64,000 bases of DNA from DATHZQ01 sp965216945 (GTDB taxonomy: Bacteria; Actinomycetota; Acidimicrobiia; Spongiisociales; UBA5794): the NCBI GenBank assembly GCA_965216945.1, contig CBDCGU010000003.1:1054001-1118000 (forward strand). Reading direction: 5' to 3'. Position numbers and translations under genes: made by a program. Positions 41,497-50,371 of the stretch are shown here, piece after piece. Below the pieces are notes generated by a model. That model was not told the DNA's origin, made no database searches, and saw only the letters and a program-made list of their open reading frames with translations. How positions within the stretch are numbered: position 1 is the stretch's first letter; every line of letters begins with the position of its first letter.

Positions 41497-42834
41497 ATGA
41501 CGAGCCCTCGGATCATCCCGATCGTGCTGTCCGGTGGTGCTGGAACCCGGCTCTGGCCGCTGTCCCGCGCCGACACGCCAAAACAGCTGCTTCCGATCGC
41601 AAGCGACCGCACGATGCTCATCGACACGCTCGCCCGCATCGACGGTTTGCCCGGGGCCGACGTCGCCGCGATCGTCTGTAACGCCTCCCAGGTTGCCGAC
41701 GTGAAACGCGACCTCGTCGCCGCAAGGGCGGTCGACACCAGGATCATCGTCGAGCCGGTCGGACGCAACACCGCACCGGCGATCGCCGCGGCGGCACTGA
41801 CGTCCGGCGAGGACGACCCTGTATTGCTCGTCATGCCGGCGGATCATGTGATCGCCGACGTCGCTGCCTTCCACGAGGCCGTCGGCAACGGACTCCGGGC
41901 CGCCGTCGACGGCAAGCTGGTCACGTTCGGTGTGACTGCCACCTACCCCGCCACGGGATTCGGGTATATACGGGCAGGACGCAGCGGATCGGTGCGACCC
42001 GTCGAGGAATTCGTCGAGAAGCCGGACAAGCCGACTGCCGAGCGCTACCTGGCCGGCGGCGAGCACCTCTGGAACGCCGGGATCTTCATGTTCCGGGCGT
42101 CGCGCTACCGGCGCGAGTTGGACCACCACTGCCCGGACGTGCTCGAGGCCGCACTCGCCGCCGTTGCCGCCGGGCACGTCGCCGAGGACGGGTCGCTGCA
42201 GCTCGACCGTGAGGCGTTCTCCGCGTCTCCGTCGATATCCATCGATCACGCCGTGATGGAGCACACAGATCACGCGGTCGTGGTGCCACTCGATGCCGGC
42301 TGGACCGACGTGGGCTCATGGAGCTCGCTGTGGGACACGGTGGACCGCGACGTCGATGGCAATGCGGTGATCGGCGACATCGTCGCTGGCAAGGTCGAGG
42401 GAAGCTATCTCCGATCGGAGGGGCCACTGCTGGCTGTGTCCGGTGTCCGCGACCTCGTCGTCGTGGCCATGCCCGACGCGGTGCTCGTCGTCGATCGCCA
42501 CCGCAGCGAAGCGGTGAAGGACCTCGTCGCCAAGCTGCACGAAATGGGCCGCCCTGAGGGCTCCCGAGCGGCAGTTCACCACCGGGCTTGGGGCAAGGAG
42601 CAGGTGCTGACGGCGGCCGCCGGCGCAACCGCATCGCGCATGGACGTCCTGCCCGGTGAGGAAACCACCATGGCTCCGGGTGCTTGGGTGGTCCTCACGG
42701 GAGAGGGCCGCTCCGGTGGATCGCATCTGACACCGGGCGACGTCGTCACGGTACCGCCCGGCGAAGCCTTGCGCCTCGTGAATCCCAACGAGACGGCACT
42801 CGTCCTCGTGCACGTGGGGCCGCAGCTCGACTGA
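41497..42834 (+). CDS. manC: Mannose-1-phosphate guanylyltransferase (GDP-mannose pyrophosphorylase)
   Basis: A 445-residue protein with the nucleotidyltransferase N-terminus (IIPIVLSGGAGTRLWPLSR, TPKQLLPI) and conserved PADHVIAD, FVEKPDKPTAERYL, WNAGIFMFRASRY and SIDHAVMEH motifs. The C-terminal quarter has a cupin end like bifunctional ManC/PMI proteins (GDVVTVPPGEALRLVNPNE), shorter than usual, and without a full isomerase active site. It makes GDP-mannose from mannose-1-phosphate and GTP for glycan synthesis. A TACATT box lies 9 bases before the ATG. Its product may feed envelope polysaccharide, relevant to the LCP gene further on. Confidence 0.93.
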   Translation: MTSPRIIPIVLSGGAGTRLWPLSRADTPKQLLPIASDRTMLIDTLARIDGLPGADVAAIVCNASQVADVKRDLVAARAVDTRIIVEPVGRNTAPAIAAAALTSGEDDPVLLVMPADHVIADVAAFHEAVGNGLRAAVDGKLVTFGVTATYPATGFGYIRAGRSGSVRPVEEFVEKPDKPTAERYLAGGEHLWNAGIFMFRASRYRRELDHHCPDVLEAALAAVAAGHVAEDGSLQLDREAFSASPSISIDHAVMEHTDHAVVVPLDAGWTDVGSWSSLWDTVDRDVDGNAVIGDIVAGKVEGSYLRSEGPLLAVSGVRDLVVVAMPDAVLVVDRHRSEAVKDLVAKLHEMGRPEGSRAAVHHRAWGKEQVLTAAAGATASRMDVLPGEETTMAPGAWVVLTGEGRSGGSHLTPGDVVTVPPGEALRLVNPNETALVLVHVGPQLD

Positions 42835-42835
42835 C

Positions 42836-43249
42836 ATGGATCTTGCGATCGCGTTCGTCATCGGAGGGCTGTGCGGCTGGCTGCTGGCGCGAGTCACCGG
42901 GCAACGCAGCGAGCCGGGCGAGCGACGCACGTTCCGCCCCAACAAGCGTCAGCGCAAGATCCTGGCAACCCTCCCGCCGGATCCGGTCCGCCCGAGCTTC
43001 GAGGATCTGGTGCGGGAGGAAGCGATCGAACAGGGCGTCGACCAGATTCCCGGGGCCGGCAACGTTTCGCTCGCCATCCGGCTCAAGGTGTGGGTCCGAG
43101 ACCATGCCGACCTCGAGCCGTGTGCGGCTACGCAACTCGTGTTCGTCCTCGCTCATGGCGTCGACCCTGCGGCAGCCACCGAGACCGACCTTCGTCTCGA
43201 ATGTCGCAGGGACGACGAAGTTCCCCACGGCGACGGGAACACCGGCTGA
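42836..43249 (+). CDS. Small membrane-anchored hypothetical protein
   Basis: A 137-residue protein with an N-terminal helix (LAIAFVIGGLCGWLLARV), a basic stretch (RRTFRPNKRQRKIL) and a soluble tail with no recognised fold. The ATG is one base after the manC stop, so it is co-transcribed and probably translated by re-initiation. The tail has two Cys residues far apart and no catalytic motif. Base composition is like its neighbours. Function unknown. Confidence 0.6.
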   Translation: MDLAIAFVIGGLCGWLLARVTGQRSEPGERRTFRPNKRQRKILATLPPDPVRPSFEDLVREEAIEQGVDQIPGAGNVSLAIRLKVWVRDHADLEPCAATQLVFVLAHGVDPAAATETDLRLECRRDDEVPHGDGNTG

Positions 43250-43343
43250 GTCCAGGGCGTTGCACCTCCTGAGAGCGGACATCCGTAACTCATCCTCCCC
43301 TTCCGAGTCGCCCCTCCCCCAGCGGAGGGGTGACCCGCGTCGG

Positions 43344-43349
43344 TAGGGT
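43344..43349 (+). promoter_or_regulatory. -10 box TAGGGT of the LOG-family gene
   Basis: TAGGGT, then CACACG (6 bases), then the ATG at 43356; leaderless type. Confidence 0.5.
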
Positions 43350-43355
43350 CACACG

Positions 43356-43925
43356 ATGATCGCGGACCCCCACCGACCCGCCGTCGCAGTCTTCGGCTCG
43401 TCTGCCGTTACTCCCGGCACCGCGGCCTGGGCCGATGCGGAGCAGTGTGGACGATTGCTCGCTGCGAGCGGGCTCAACGTGGTGACCGGCGGTTACGGCG
43501 GAGTAATGGAGGCCGTGTCGGTGGGAGCGGCTGCCTGCGGCGGTCACGTCGTCGGGGTGACCGCTCCCACGGTCTTCCCGGGCCGCAGTGGGGCCAACGC
43601 CTCCGTCGTGGAGGAAGAGGCGACGTCGAGCCTCACCGAGCGAATCCATCGGCTGTTGCGCCGTGTCGACGGAGCCATCGCACTTCCGGGCAGCCTCGGT
43701 ACGTTCACCGAGCTCGTCATGGCGTGGAATGCATCCCACGTGGCGCCACTCAGCGGCACATCGCCCAAACCCATCGCTGCCGTGGGTCCGGTCTGGCGCC
43801 GCCTCGTCGAGAGCATCGCCGTCGATCTCGACGTGCGGGCCGACACGGTCCGATGCTGCGATTCGGTCGGCGCCGCGGTGGACTACGTCGTCGCACGGAT
43901 GTCGTCCGGTCCCGGCGACGGATGA
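43356..43925 (+). CDS. LOG-family protein (cytokinin riboside phosphoribohydrolase-like)
   Basis: A 189-residue Rossmann-like protein. It carries AVFGSSAVTPGTAAWADAEQ, VTGGYGGVMEAVSVGA (the G-G-Y/G-x-G-x-M-E motif) and ALPGSLGTFTELVMAW (P-G-x-x-G-T-x-x-E, with Ser where a second Gly is usual). LOG proteins hydrolyse N6-modified AMP to the base and ribose phosphate; some bacterial members have other roles. Active-site Arg and Glu are placed as expected, but specificity is unproven. The start fits the TAGGGT box. It is convergent with the MarR gene. Confidence 0.85.
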   Translation: MIADPHRPAVAVFGSSAVTPGTAAWADAEQCGRLLAASGLNVVTGGYGGVMEAVSVGAAACGGHVVGVTAPTVFPGRSGANASVVEEEATSSLTERIHRLLRRVDGAIALPGSLGTFTELVMAWNASHVAPLSGTSPKPIAAVGPVWRRLVESIAVDLDVRADTVRCCDSVGAAVDYVVARMSSGPGDG

Positions 43926-43932
43926 CCGGAGA

Positions 43933-44394
43933 TCACAACATCCCGAGGCTCGCACCGTGGGCGATGGCGATCCGGGACATCGTATCCTCGATGACCCTGG
44001 CATCCTCGAGCGAGAGGAAACGGGCGAAGTGCTCCTCGATGCCGCGCAAGTGAGTCGGAGCGCTCTGTCGCAGTGTCACCAACCCGTCCGGCGTCAGTTC
44101 GACGAGGGTCCCGCGTCGGTCCTCCTCCGATGCACGCCGAACCACGAGCCCGGCGGCTTCCATCCGGTCGATCAGGCGGGTGGCAGCGGAACGGCTGAGC
44201 AGCTGAGCATCGGCCAGCTCATGCATCCGTAGACCGCCCTCGCTCTCGTGCAACAGGAGGAGCACCTCGTACCAATCGAGGGCGAGCCGGCACTCGGCAT
44301 TGAGCTCTTTCTCCAGCTGAGCAACGATCTTCGCATGGGCGGTGAGGCAGGCCCGCCACGCACGGAGATGCTGCGAGCTGGGTGTTGTTGCCAT
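43933..44394 (-). CDS. MarR-family transcriptional regulator
   Basis: A 153-residue regulator of normal MarR size. The winged helix spans residues ~40-115: LDWYEVLLLLHESEGGLRMH, LADAQLLSRSAATRLIDRMEAAGLV and RRASEEDRRGTLVELTPDG (the wing). The dimer helices lie at both ends. It probably represses its own gene and perhaps the divergent HerA-like gene, since only 95 bases separate their starts. A TAACCT box lies 9 bases before its ATG. The ligand is unknown. Confidence 0.9.
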   Translation of the reverse strand: MATTPSSQHLRAWRACLTAHAKIVAQLEKELNAECRLALDWYEVLLLLHESEGGLRMHELADAQLLSRSAATRLIDRMEAAGLVVRRASEEDRRGTLVELTPDGLVTLRQSAPTHLRGIEEHFARFLSLEDARVIEDTMSRIAIAHGASLGML

Positions 44395-44453
44395 ACTCGG
44401 GGGAGGTTAGCCGCAGCCTGGTATGCCCCGAGAGCCGGCCGGCGCTCGCTCCC

Positions 44454-44459
44454 TACAAT
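44454..44459 (+). promoter_or_regulatory. -10 box TACAAT of the HerA-like gene
   Basis: TACAAT is followed about 30 bases later by the ATG at 44490, with AGGAGGAA in between. Unlike many genes in this window it therefore has a normal leader. Confidence 0.55.
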
Positions 44460-44489
44460 CGTCGTCGCCCTGCGCCAGGAGGAACAAAC

Positions 44490-46880
44490 ATGGTGAGCAC
44501 CGAAGGCTTCTTCCTCGGAGCGGCGGTCGACCCGGCAACCGGTGATCGTATGGAGACGCCGATCGACTACGACCCCGGCGACCTCACCACCCACGGTGTC
44601 ATCGTGGGCATGACGGGATCGGGCAAGACAGGCTTGGGCGTCATCTTCCTCGAGGAGGCCTTGCTGTCGGGTATCCCGACGCTGATCCTGGATCCCAAAG
44701 GTGACATGACGAACCTCCTGCTGACGTTTCCCGATCTGGATCCTGCGGACTTCGAACCGTGGATCGATCCCGCCGAGGCGCGCAAGGACAACAAGACCAG
44801 TGCCGAACTCGCCGCCGAGAAGGCCGCACTGTGGAAGGACGGTCTGGCGTCGTGGGATCAGGACGGCAAGAGGATCGAGGCGCTGCGACAGTCTGCCGGA
44901 TTCACCATCTACACGCCCGGGTCGAGTGCCGGTGTGCCGCTCAACATCGTCGGCTCGCTGGCCAACCCCGGTCACGCATGGGACAGCGACGCCGAGGGAC
45001 TGCGCGATGAGATCGAGGGTTTCACCTCCGGTCTGCTCGGATTGCTTGGCATCGATGCGGACCCCATCTCCTCCAAGGAACACATCCTGATCGCCAACCT
45101 GATCGAGCACGCATGGCGCCAGGGGAAGGACCTCGACCTCGCCACCCTCCTCGCCCACATCCAGCGTCCCCCGCTCCGCAAGCTGGGTGTCTTCGATCTC
45201 GACACGTTCTTCCCCGAGAAGGAGCGCACAGCCCTGGCGATGCAACTGAACGGACTGCTGGCTTCCCCTGCTTTCGCCGAGTGGGTGAGCGGGCCACCCC
45301 TCGACGCCGGGAGCCTCCTGTGGGACGAGGCCGGCAAACCGCAGGCGGCGATCATCTATCTGGCGCATCTGAGCGAGGAGGAACGCCAGTTCATCGTCAC
45401 CCTGATCTTGTCAAAGGTGGTGACGTGGATGCGAAGCCAACCCGGCAGCGGCGACCTGCGAGCCCTCGTGTACATGGACGAGGTGTTCGGCTTCGTTCCA
45501 CCGACCGCCGAGCCACCTGCCAAGAAGCCCATCCTGACGATGCTCAAGCAAGCCCGTGCCTTCGGTGTGGGAATGCTGCTGTCCACGCAGAACCCGGTGG
45601 ATCTCGACTACAAGGCCATGTCCAACGCCGGTACATGGTGCATCGGGCGGCTCCAAACCGAGCGGGACAAGGCGCGTATCCTCGAAGCTCTCGCATCGGC
45701 CCGCGGGGACACCGATGTCGCCGAGCTCGACACCTCCATCTCCGGTCTCGGCAAGCGGCAATTCCTCCTGCACAACACCCACGAGCCCGCACCCGTGCAT
45801 TTCACGACGAGATGGGCGCTGTCCTACCTCGCCGGGCCACTGACCAGGGAGCAGGTCGCCACGCTGCAGTCCGACAAGCCGTCCGCACCCGAGTCGGCTG
45901 CGAGTCCGTCGAGCCCCGATCTCGAGGCCGCTGCGGGGCCGTCGCCGGATCTCGCCGCGGACGAGACTCCTGTGATGCCGGCAGTCGCCGAGGGGACACC
46001 GGTCTACCACGTCCACCCGAGCGCCCCGTGGCTCGAGGAGATCGGCGGCGCCCCGGACGGAACACGCCACGTCGCAGCACTCGCCGCCCGCGTCCAGCTG
46101 ACGTATGACGATCGCACAGCCAAGCTCGACCACACCGAGGAGTGGGAGGCGGTGACGCTGATCGGCGACGGTTTCGACATCGACGATCTGATCAACGTCG
46201 ACTACGACGACCGGGACTTCACGGAGGGTGCTCCCGACGGCGTGGCCTATGAGATTCCGGCGACACCGATCGACAAGAAGACTACCTTCACCTCCGCGGC
46301 GACCGCAGTGCGCGAGCACCTCTACCGCACCCGCAGGCTGCAGATCCAGCGCAACACCAAGCTCAAGCTCTACTCCCGTAGCGGAGAAACCGCCGAGGAG
46401 TTCGCCGCGCGCTGCGACGCCGCCGCCCAGGAGTCGGCCGATGCCGAGGCCGCAAAGCTGCGCGACAAGTACGAACGGAAGATCGCCACGGCGCGCAAGC
46501 AGTACGAGGCCGCCGAGCGACGGGTGGACGAGCTCGAGGTGCAGGTCAGCGGCTCGAAGCAGAACGAGTTGCTCGAGGGAGCAGGGGCGCTCATCAACAT
46601 CCTGACGGGAAAGCGAAGCACGCGATCCGTCACCGGCTCGGCGCGCCGCCGCCAATCGACACGCAACAAGGAACAACGGTTACGGAGCGCTCAGGACAAG
46701 GCTGTCTCCGAGTGGGAAGACATGGCGGCTCTCGAAACCGAGCTGGTCGAGGAGTTGGAGGCGATCAACGACGAGTGGGAAGAGGCCGCCACGGACGTCG
46801 AGGACCTCGAGATCCCCCTGGAGAAGAGCGACATCCGCGTCGCCGACCTCTCCCTCGTCTGGATCCCCGTCGCGGAATAG
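44490..46880 (+). CDS. HerA/VirD4-like ATP-binding protein (DUF853-type)
   Basis: A 796-residue ATPase. Walker A is HGVIVGMTGSGKTGLGVIF near residue 35, followed by LILDPKGDM; Walker B is ALVYMDEVFGFVPP; a KQARAFGVGMLLSTQNPVDL stretch is the sensor region typical of HerA/VirD4 ring ATPases. The C-terminal third is a long, charged, helical region (AAKLRDKYERKIATARKQYE), probably coiled coil. Related proteins move DNA or remodel complexes, but none of the usual partners (NurA, Mre11, Sir2 or conjugation genes) is adjacent. The ATG at 44490 has AGGAGGAA upstream. Cytoplasmic; function not established. Confidence 0.85.
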   Translation: MVSTEGFFLGAAVDPATGDRMETPIDYDPGDLTTHGVIVGMTGSGKTGLGVIFLEEALLSGIPTLILDPKGDMTNLLLTFPDLDPADFEPWIDPAEARKDNKTSAELAAEKAALWKDGLASWDQDGKRIEALRQSAGFTIYTPGSSAGVPLNIVGSLANPGHAWDSDAEGLRDEIEGFTSGLLGLLGIDADPISSKEHILIANLIEHAWRQGKDLDLATLLAHIQRPPLRKLGVFDLDTFFPEKERTALAMQLNGLLASPAFAEWVSGPPLDAGSLLWDEAGKPQAAIIYLAHLSEEERQFIVTLILSKVVTWMRSQPGSGDLRALVYMDEVFGFVPPTAEPPAKKPILTMLKQARAFGVGMLLSTQNPVDLDYKAMSNAGTWCIGRLQTERDKARILEALASARGDTDVAELDTSISGLGKRQFLLHNTHEPAPVHFTTRWALSYLAGPLTREQVATLQSDKPSAPESAASPSSPDLEAAAGPSPDLAADETPVMPAVAEGTPVYHVHPSAPWLEEIGGAPDGTRHVAALAARVQLTYDDRTAKLDHTEEWEAVTLIGDGFDIDDLINVDYDDRDFTEGAPDGVAYEIPATPIDKKTTFTSAATAVREHLYRTRRLQIQRNTKLKLYSRSGETAEEFAARCDAAAQESADAEAAKLRDKYERKIATARKQYEAAERRVDELEVQVSGSKQNELLEGAGALINILTGKRSTRSVTGSARRRQSTRNKEQRLRSAQDKAVSEWEDMAALETELVEELEAINDEWEEAATDVEDLEIPLEKSDIRVADLSLVWIPVAE

Positions 46881-46926
46881 TCGCCTGCACGTACCCCGTG
46901 CCCGGGGGTTGGTGCGAGTAACCACC

Positions 46927-47454
46927 ATGAGCGACGCAGCCAGCTCAGCCACCGCGGCCGCACCCATCCGCGCCGTCCCGGACTTCGACGCTTTCTACGC
47001 AAGGGAGTACGGCACCGTCCTGGGACTCGCCTACGCACTGTCCGGGAGCCGTCTCGGAGCCGAGGACATCTGCCAGGAGGCCTTTCTCGACGCATACCGC
47101 CGTTGGGGCGACATCTCCGGATACGACAATCCGGGAGCGTGGGTGCGGCGCGTGGTGGCCAATCGAGCGGTGTCGGCCTACCGCCGTCGCTCCGCGGAGA
47201 TCCGGGCGATCACGCGGTTGCGCGGCCGGGCGCAGCCTCTCGATGAGCTCGATCCCGCCTCCGACGAGGTGTGGCGGGCCGTACGCAAGCTGCCCCACCG
47301 GCAAGCGCAGGCCGTGGCGCTGTTCTACGTCGAGGACGCCAGCCTCTCCGATGTGGCGACGACGCTCCAGTGTTCAATCGAGACGGTACGTACCCATCTG
47401 CGCCGCGCCCGCAAGACGCTGTCCCGAGAGCTCGCGAGTCAGGATCTCCCATGA
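46927..47454 (+). CDS. ECF-type RNA polymerase sigma factor (SigE family)
   Basis: A 175-residue sigma factor with region 2 (DFDAFYAREYGTVLGLAYAL, AEDICQEAFLDAYRRWGDI, NPGAWVRRVVANRAVSAYRR) and region 4 (LPHRQAQAVALFYVEDASLS, DVATTLQCSIETVRTHLRRA). This is the SigE/sigma-70-ECF type common in actinobacteria. The ATG at 46927 is preferred over a GTG 18 bases earlier. The downstream gene starts within its stop (ATGA) and encodes a membrane protein, but that gene is frameshifted, so regulation may be lost. Confidence 0.9.
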   Translation: MSDAASSATAAAPIRAVPDFDAFYAREYGTVLGLAYALSGSRLGAEDICQEAFLDAYRRWGDISGYDNPGAWVRRVVANRAVSAYRRRSAEIRAITRLRGRAQPLDELDPASDEVWRAVRKLPHRQAQAVALFYVEDASLSDVATTLQCSIETVRTHLRRARKTLSRELASQDLP

Positions 47455-48640
47455 CGATCGACGAACGTATCCGCACCGCGGCCAACCAGATCGCCCAGGT
47501 CACAACCGATCGTCCCCGACCATCGATCTCGGCACGGCACCGCAGCCGAACACGGAGGCGCATCGGTGGAGCCATCTTCGCCGGCGTCATCGCCATCGCC
47601 ACTGCGGGTGTCGTCGCCGGAAATGCCGCGGCGCCCGTCGGCAACCAGCCCGCAACGACGGTGACGGTCGCACCGCCAACGACCGCCGGCCCAGCCACCA
47701 CGGTTGCTCCTGACACCACCGATGGGACGGCGGAAGCCATGCCTCCGGCGATTCCAATCCCGGCTGAGCTCCGCGAGCTGACGCTGCCACCCGACTACCC
47801 AGCACCGGAGGAACGCGGGCTCGTCACGGTGATCGACCGCTACGGCGTGGTCCTCGCCGTCGAACCGGATGGCGACACCGTCCAGGTGGGCTCGTACTTC
47901 CCCGACACCGTGTCGTTTTACGGCATGACGATGTACGTCGCAGAAGGGGACATGGAGCTGGGTTTCGCCGAGCCGGACAGGCTCGATGTGATCGCCATCT
48001 TCGGTGCGGCGCCGGCGGCGACGACCGAGGTGCGTTTCCGATTCGCCAACGGCGACGAGTTTGCGGCAGCCGAGGTCTTCCCGACCGAAGTTGCCACCCG
48101 CACCGGCTTCTTCGCCGTCGTACCGAGAGCAACGCTGGAAGCCTCGTCGCCGTCGGCGCCGCACGTCGTGGCGGTCGATGCCGCAGGGGACGAGGTGGCT
48201 CGTTGGCAGCCCGGTGACGACACATTCCTCGGCAATATCGGCTGGTCGAGCTCGACCGACGTGACCTGTCGGTCTCCCTCCTCGCCCCGGAGCGGTTGTT
48301 ACCGGCGCCGCCCCTCGTCGACCGCCGGCTCGACGTCACCGCCCTCCCCGAAGTGGTGGCCTGCCAAGGGGCCGGGGGCACCATCCCTCCTCACAAGGAC
48401 GGAACCATCATCGGGGTCGTCCCTCGGCCGACGCCCGACGGCGCCTTCGCGCACTATCTCGAACGCCAACCGCAGGAGACGTGGCCGCGGGGCGACTACG
48501 TCGAATACCACCTGCCCGACGGGTCGGTGGCGATCGGCGCACCGTTCGAGGGGGATCCGGCCAAGGTCGTCATCCTCGTGTACCTGGCTGAGACCGACGC
48601 CGGCTGGATCGCAACAAGCTGGCTCAGCAGCTACTGCTGA
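47451..48640 (+). pseudogene. Sigma-factor-coupled membrane protein, frameshifted
   Basis: The first frame encodes an N-terminal cytoplasmic part (MTIDERIRTAANQIAQVTTD), one membrane helix (IGGAIFAGVIAIATAGVVAG), a Thr/Pro/Ala linker, and an extracytoplasmic domain up to about 48235. From there the homologous sequence continues in the next frame: LVELDRRDLSVSLLAPERLL to a natural stop at 48640 (WLSSYC). The original frame stays open far downstream but reads Arg/Ser-rich nonsense. A one-base insertion or loss at about 48232-48250 explains this. The intact product would be about 395 residues and, by position and topology, a putative anti-sigma factor or sensor. It is either a decaying gene or an assembly error. 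Confidence 0.7.
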
Positions 48641-48704
48641 AGGGCCGATGCGAAGCAAGGCGCTCGGAGGGGGAGTGCGAGGCGGCGGCAGGCCGTCGAC
48701 GAGC

Positions 48705-48728
48705 TCGCCCGAAGCCCGCCTCGGGCGA
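48705..48728. terminator. Hairpin between convergent genes
   Basis: TCGCCCGA and TCGGGCGA form a perfect 8-base stem around an 8-base loop, just after the CBS gene stop on the minus strand and 65 bases after the frameshifted gene. It may end both transcripts. Confidence 0.6.
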
Positions 48729-48731
48729 AAC

Positions 48732-49103
48732 TCAATTCTGCGCCAGCGCCCACATGAGATCGCGGATACCGACGATGCCGAGCAACTCCCCGTCACCCAT
48801 GACGGGGAGATGGCGGTAGCCGGTCTCCATCAGCCATGCCGCGGCCTCGTCCACGGACATGTCCGGGGGGAACGTATCCGGCGACTCGGTCATCCAGTCG
48901 GCGACGGTCTCCTCGTCGGTCTCGGCACCATCGGCGACGGCGGTCGTGAGGTCGTGCTGCGTGAACAGACCAACGACGTTGCGGCCCGAGACGACGACCA
49001 AGGCGTCGACGGATTGCTCCACCATGCGCTCGGCGGCCTCGGCGAGCGACGCCTCCGAACCGATGACCTCAGCGCTACCGCTGACCAGCGATGAAAGCCG
49101 CAT
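48732..49103 (-). CDS. CBS-domain pair protein
   Basis: A 123-residue protein consisting only of two CBS domains: SGSAEVIGSEASLAEAAERM to NVVGLFTQHDLT, and WMTESPDTFPPDMSVDEAAA to ELLGIVGIRDLM. CBS pairs bind adenosine nucleotides or S-adenosylmethionine and usually regulate a partner protein. Here there is no attached catalytic domain and no clear partner gene, so the target is unknown. Start at the ATG at 49103. Confidence 0.88.
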   Translation of the reverse strand: MRLSSLVSGSAEVIGSEASLAEAAERMVEQSVDALVVVSGRNVVGLFTQHDLTTAVADGAETDEETVADWMTESPDTFPPDMSVDEAAAWLMETGYRHLPVMGDGELLGIVGIRDLMWALAQN

Positions 49104-49209
49104 ATACCGTTCCCTTGGGTCCGACGCACCGAGACTACCGGGCAGGTGCCCAATCCGTCTCGGATCAAAATGCCTCAGCGCTCCCGCAGGCTAGGCGGCC
49201 GTTCGGGCC

Positions 49210-49236
49210 GGCACGCATGGTTTGGTCATGCGTGCC
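49210..49236 (-). terminator. Hairpin terminator after the SigA-like gene
   Basis: GGCACGCAT and ATGCGTGCC form a perfect 9-base stem around a 9-base loop, 31 bases beyond the sigma-factor stop codon (49267) on the minus strand. Confidence 0.7.
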
Positions 49237-49266
49237 CCAAGCCGGACCGTGTTCCTTTGGGAAGCT

Positions 49267-50313
49267 CTACAGCAGGTCTTGTTCGCGAATGCCGAACGAC
49301 GGGTGGCGCAGCCGGCAGAGTGCCAGCTTCTCGAGTTGACGGATCCGCTCACGGGTGAGGTTGAACTCCTCGCCGATCTCCTCGAGCGTACGTGGGACAC
49401 CGTCATAGAAGCCGTAGCGCAGGGCGAGAATTCGACCCTCGCGCTCGGGCAGCCGCTCGATCGACTTCCGCAGGCTGTTGGCGATGTCGAGCTCCTCGGT
49501 CACCCGGACCGGGTCGACGGCATCCTCGTCCTCGATGAAGTCACCGAGTTGGGCTCCGTCCTCGCCCACCGGCTGCTCGAGGGACACGGTGTCGGCGACG
49601 CCGAGCGCCAGCTCCACCTTGTCGACGTTGACACCCGCCTCCTCGGCGATCTCCTCGGGCTTCGGCTCGCGCCCCAGTTCCGCCTTGAGGCTGGCCTGCG
49701 CCGCCCGGACTGCGGCCAGGGTGTCATGCAGATGCACCGGAATGCGCACCGTCCGCGACTTGTCGGCGATGGCGCGCGTGATCGCCTGCCGGATCCACCA
49801 CGTGGCGTAGGTCGAGAACTTGAAGCCCTTGCGCCAGTCGAACTTCTCCACGGCGCGGATGAGGCCGAGGTTGCCTTCCTGGATCAGGTCGAGGAAGTCG
49901 ATTCCGGAGGTGTTGGCGTAGCGGCGGGCGTTGGCGACGACGAGCCGCAGGTTGGCGGTGAGGAACGCATCCTTCGCCTCGCGGCCATGACGAATGCGCC
50001 GGCGCAGCACCATCTCCTCCGCCTTGCCCTTGAAGTCGCCCGCCTCCATCTTCTCGAGGGCGTCCTGGCCGGCCTCGATCTTCTGGGCGTAGTCGACTTC
50101 CTTCTCGGCAGTCAGCAGCTCGTACTCGCCGATGGCGGTGAGGTACTGGCTCACCAGGTCCGTGGTGAGGCGGCCGCGCTCGTCGGTGAGCTTGTTTCGA
50201 TCACGATCGCGCCGAGAGCGCGTCAGAGTGTCCCGCTCGATCCGTTCCTTCGCTTCTTCGCGTTCACGGATCGCACGGTCCAGTGTTTTGTCACGCGCTT
50301 TGCTCGCCGCCAT
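49267..50313 (-). CDS. Sigma-70 family RNA polymerase sigma factor (SigA/RpoD-like)
   Basis: A 348-residue sigma factor with regions 1.2 to 4: LVSQYLTAIGEYELLTAEKE, NLRLVVANARRYANTSGIDF, LIQEGNLGLIRAVEKFDWRKG with KFSTYATWWIRQAITRAIAD (regions 2.3-2.4), region 3 (RIPVHLHDTLAAVRAAQASL) and region 4.2 (TLEEIGEEFNLTRERIRQLE). The N-terminus is short and lacks a full region 1.1, so it could be the primary sigma factor of this lineage or a close group 2 paralogue. No anti-sigma gene is adjacent. A palindrome upstream (50372-50385) may regulate it. Confidence 0.93.
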   Translation of the reverse strand: MAASKARDKTLDRAIREREEAKERIERDTLTRSRRDRDRNKLTDERGRLTTDLVSQYLTAIGEYELLTAEKEVDYAQKIEAGQDALEKMEAGDFKGKAEEMVLRRRIRHGREAKDAFLTANLRLVVANARRYANTSGIDFLDLIQEGNLGLIRAVEKFDWRKGFKFSTYATWWIRQAITRAIADKSRTVRIPVHLHDTLAAVRAAQASLKAELGREPKPEEIAEEAGVNVDKVELALGVADTVSLEQPVGEDGAQLGDFIEDEDAVDPVRVTEELDIANSLRKSIERLPEREGRILALRYGFYDGVPRTLEEIGEEFNLTRERIRQLEKLALCRLRHPSFGIREQDLL

Positions 50314-50371
50314 GAATCAGAGTCCTCCAACAGACACTCGCAGACCTGGTCCGCCCGGCACAGGAGGGTAC

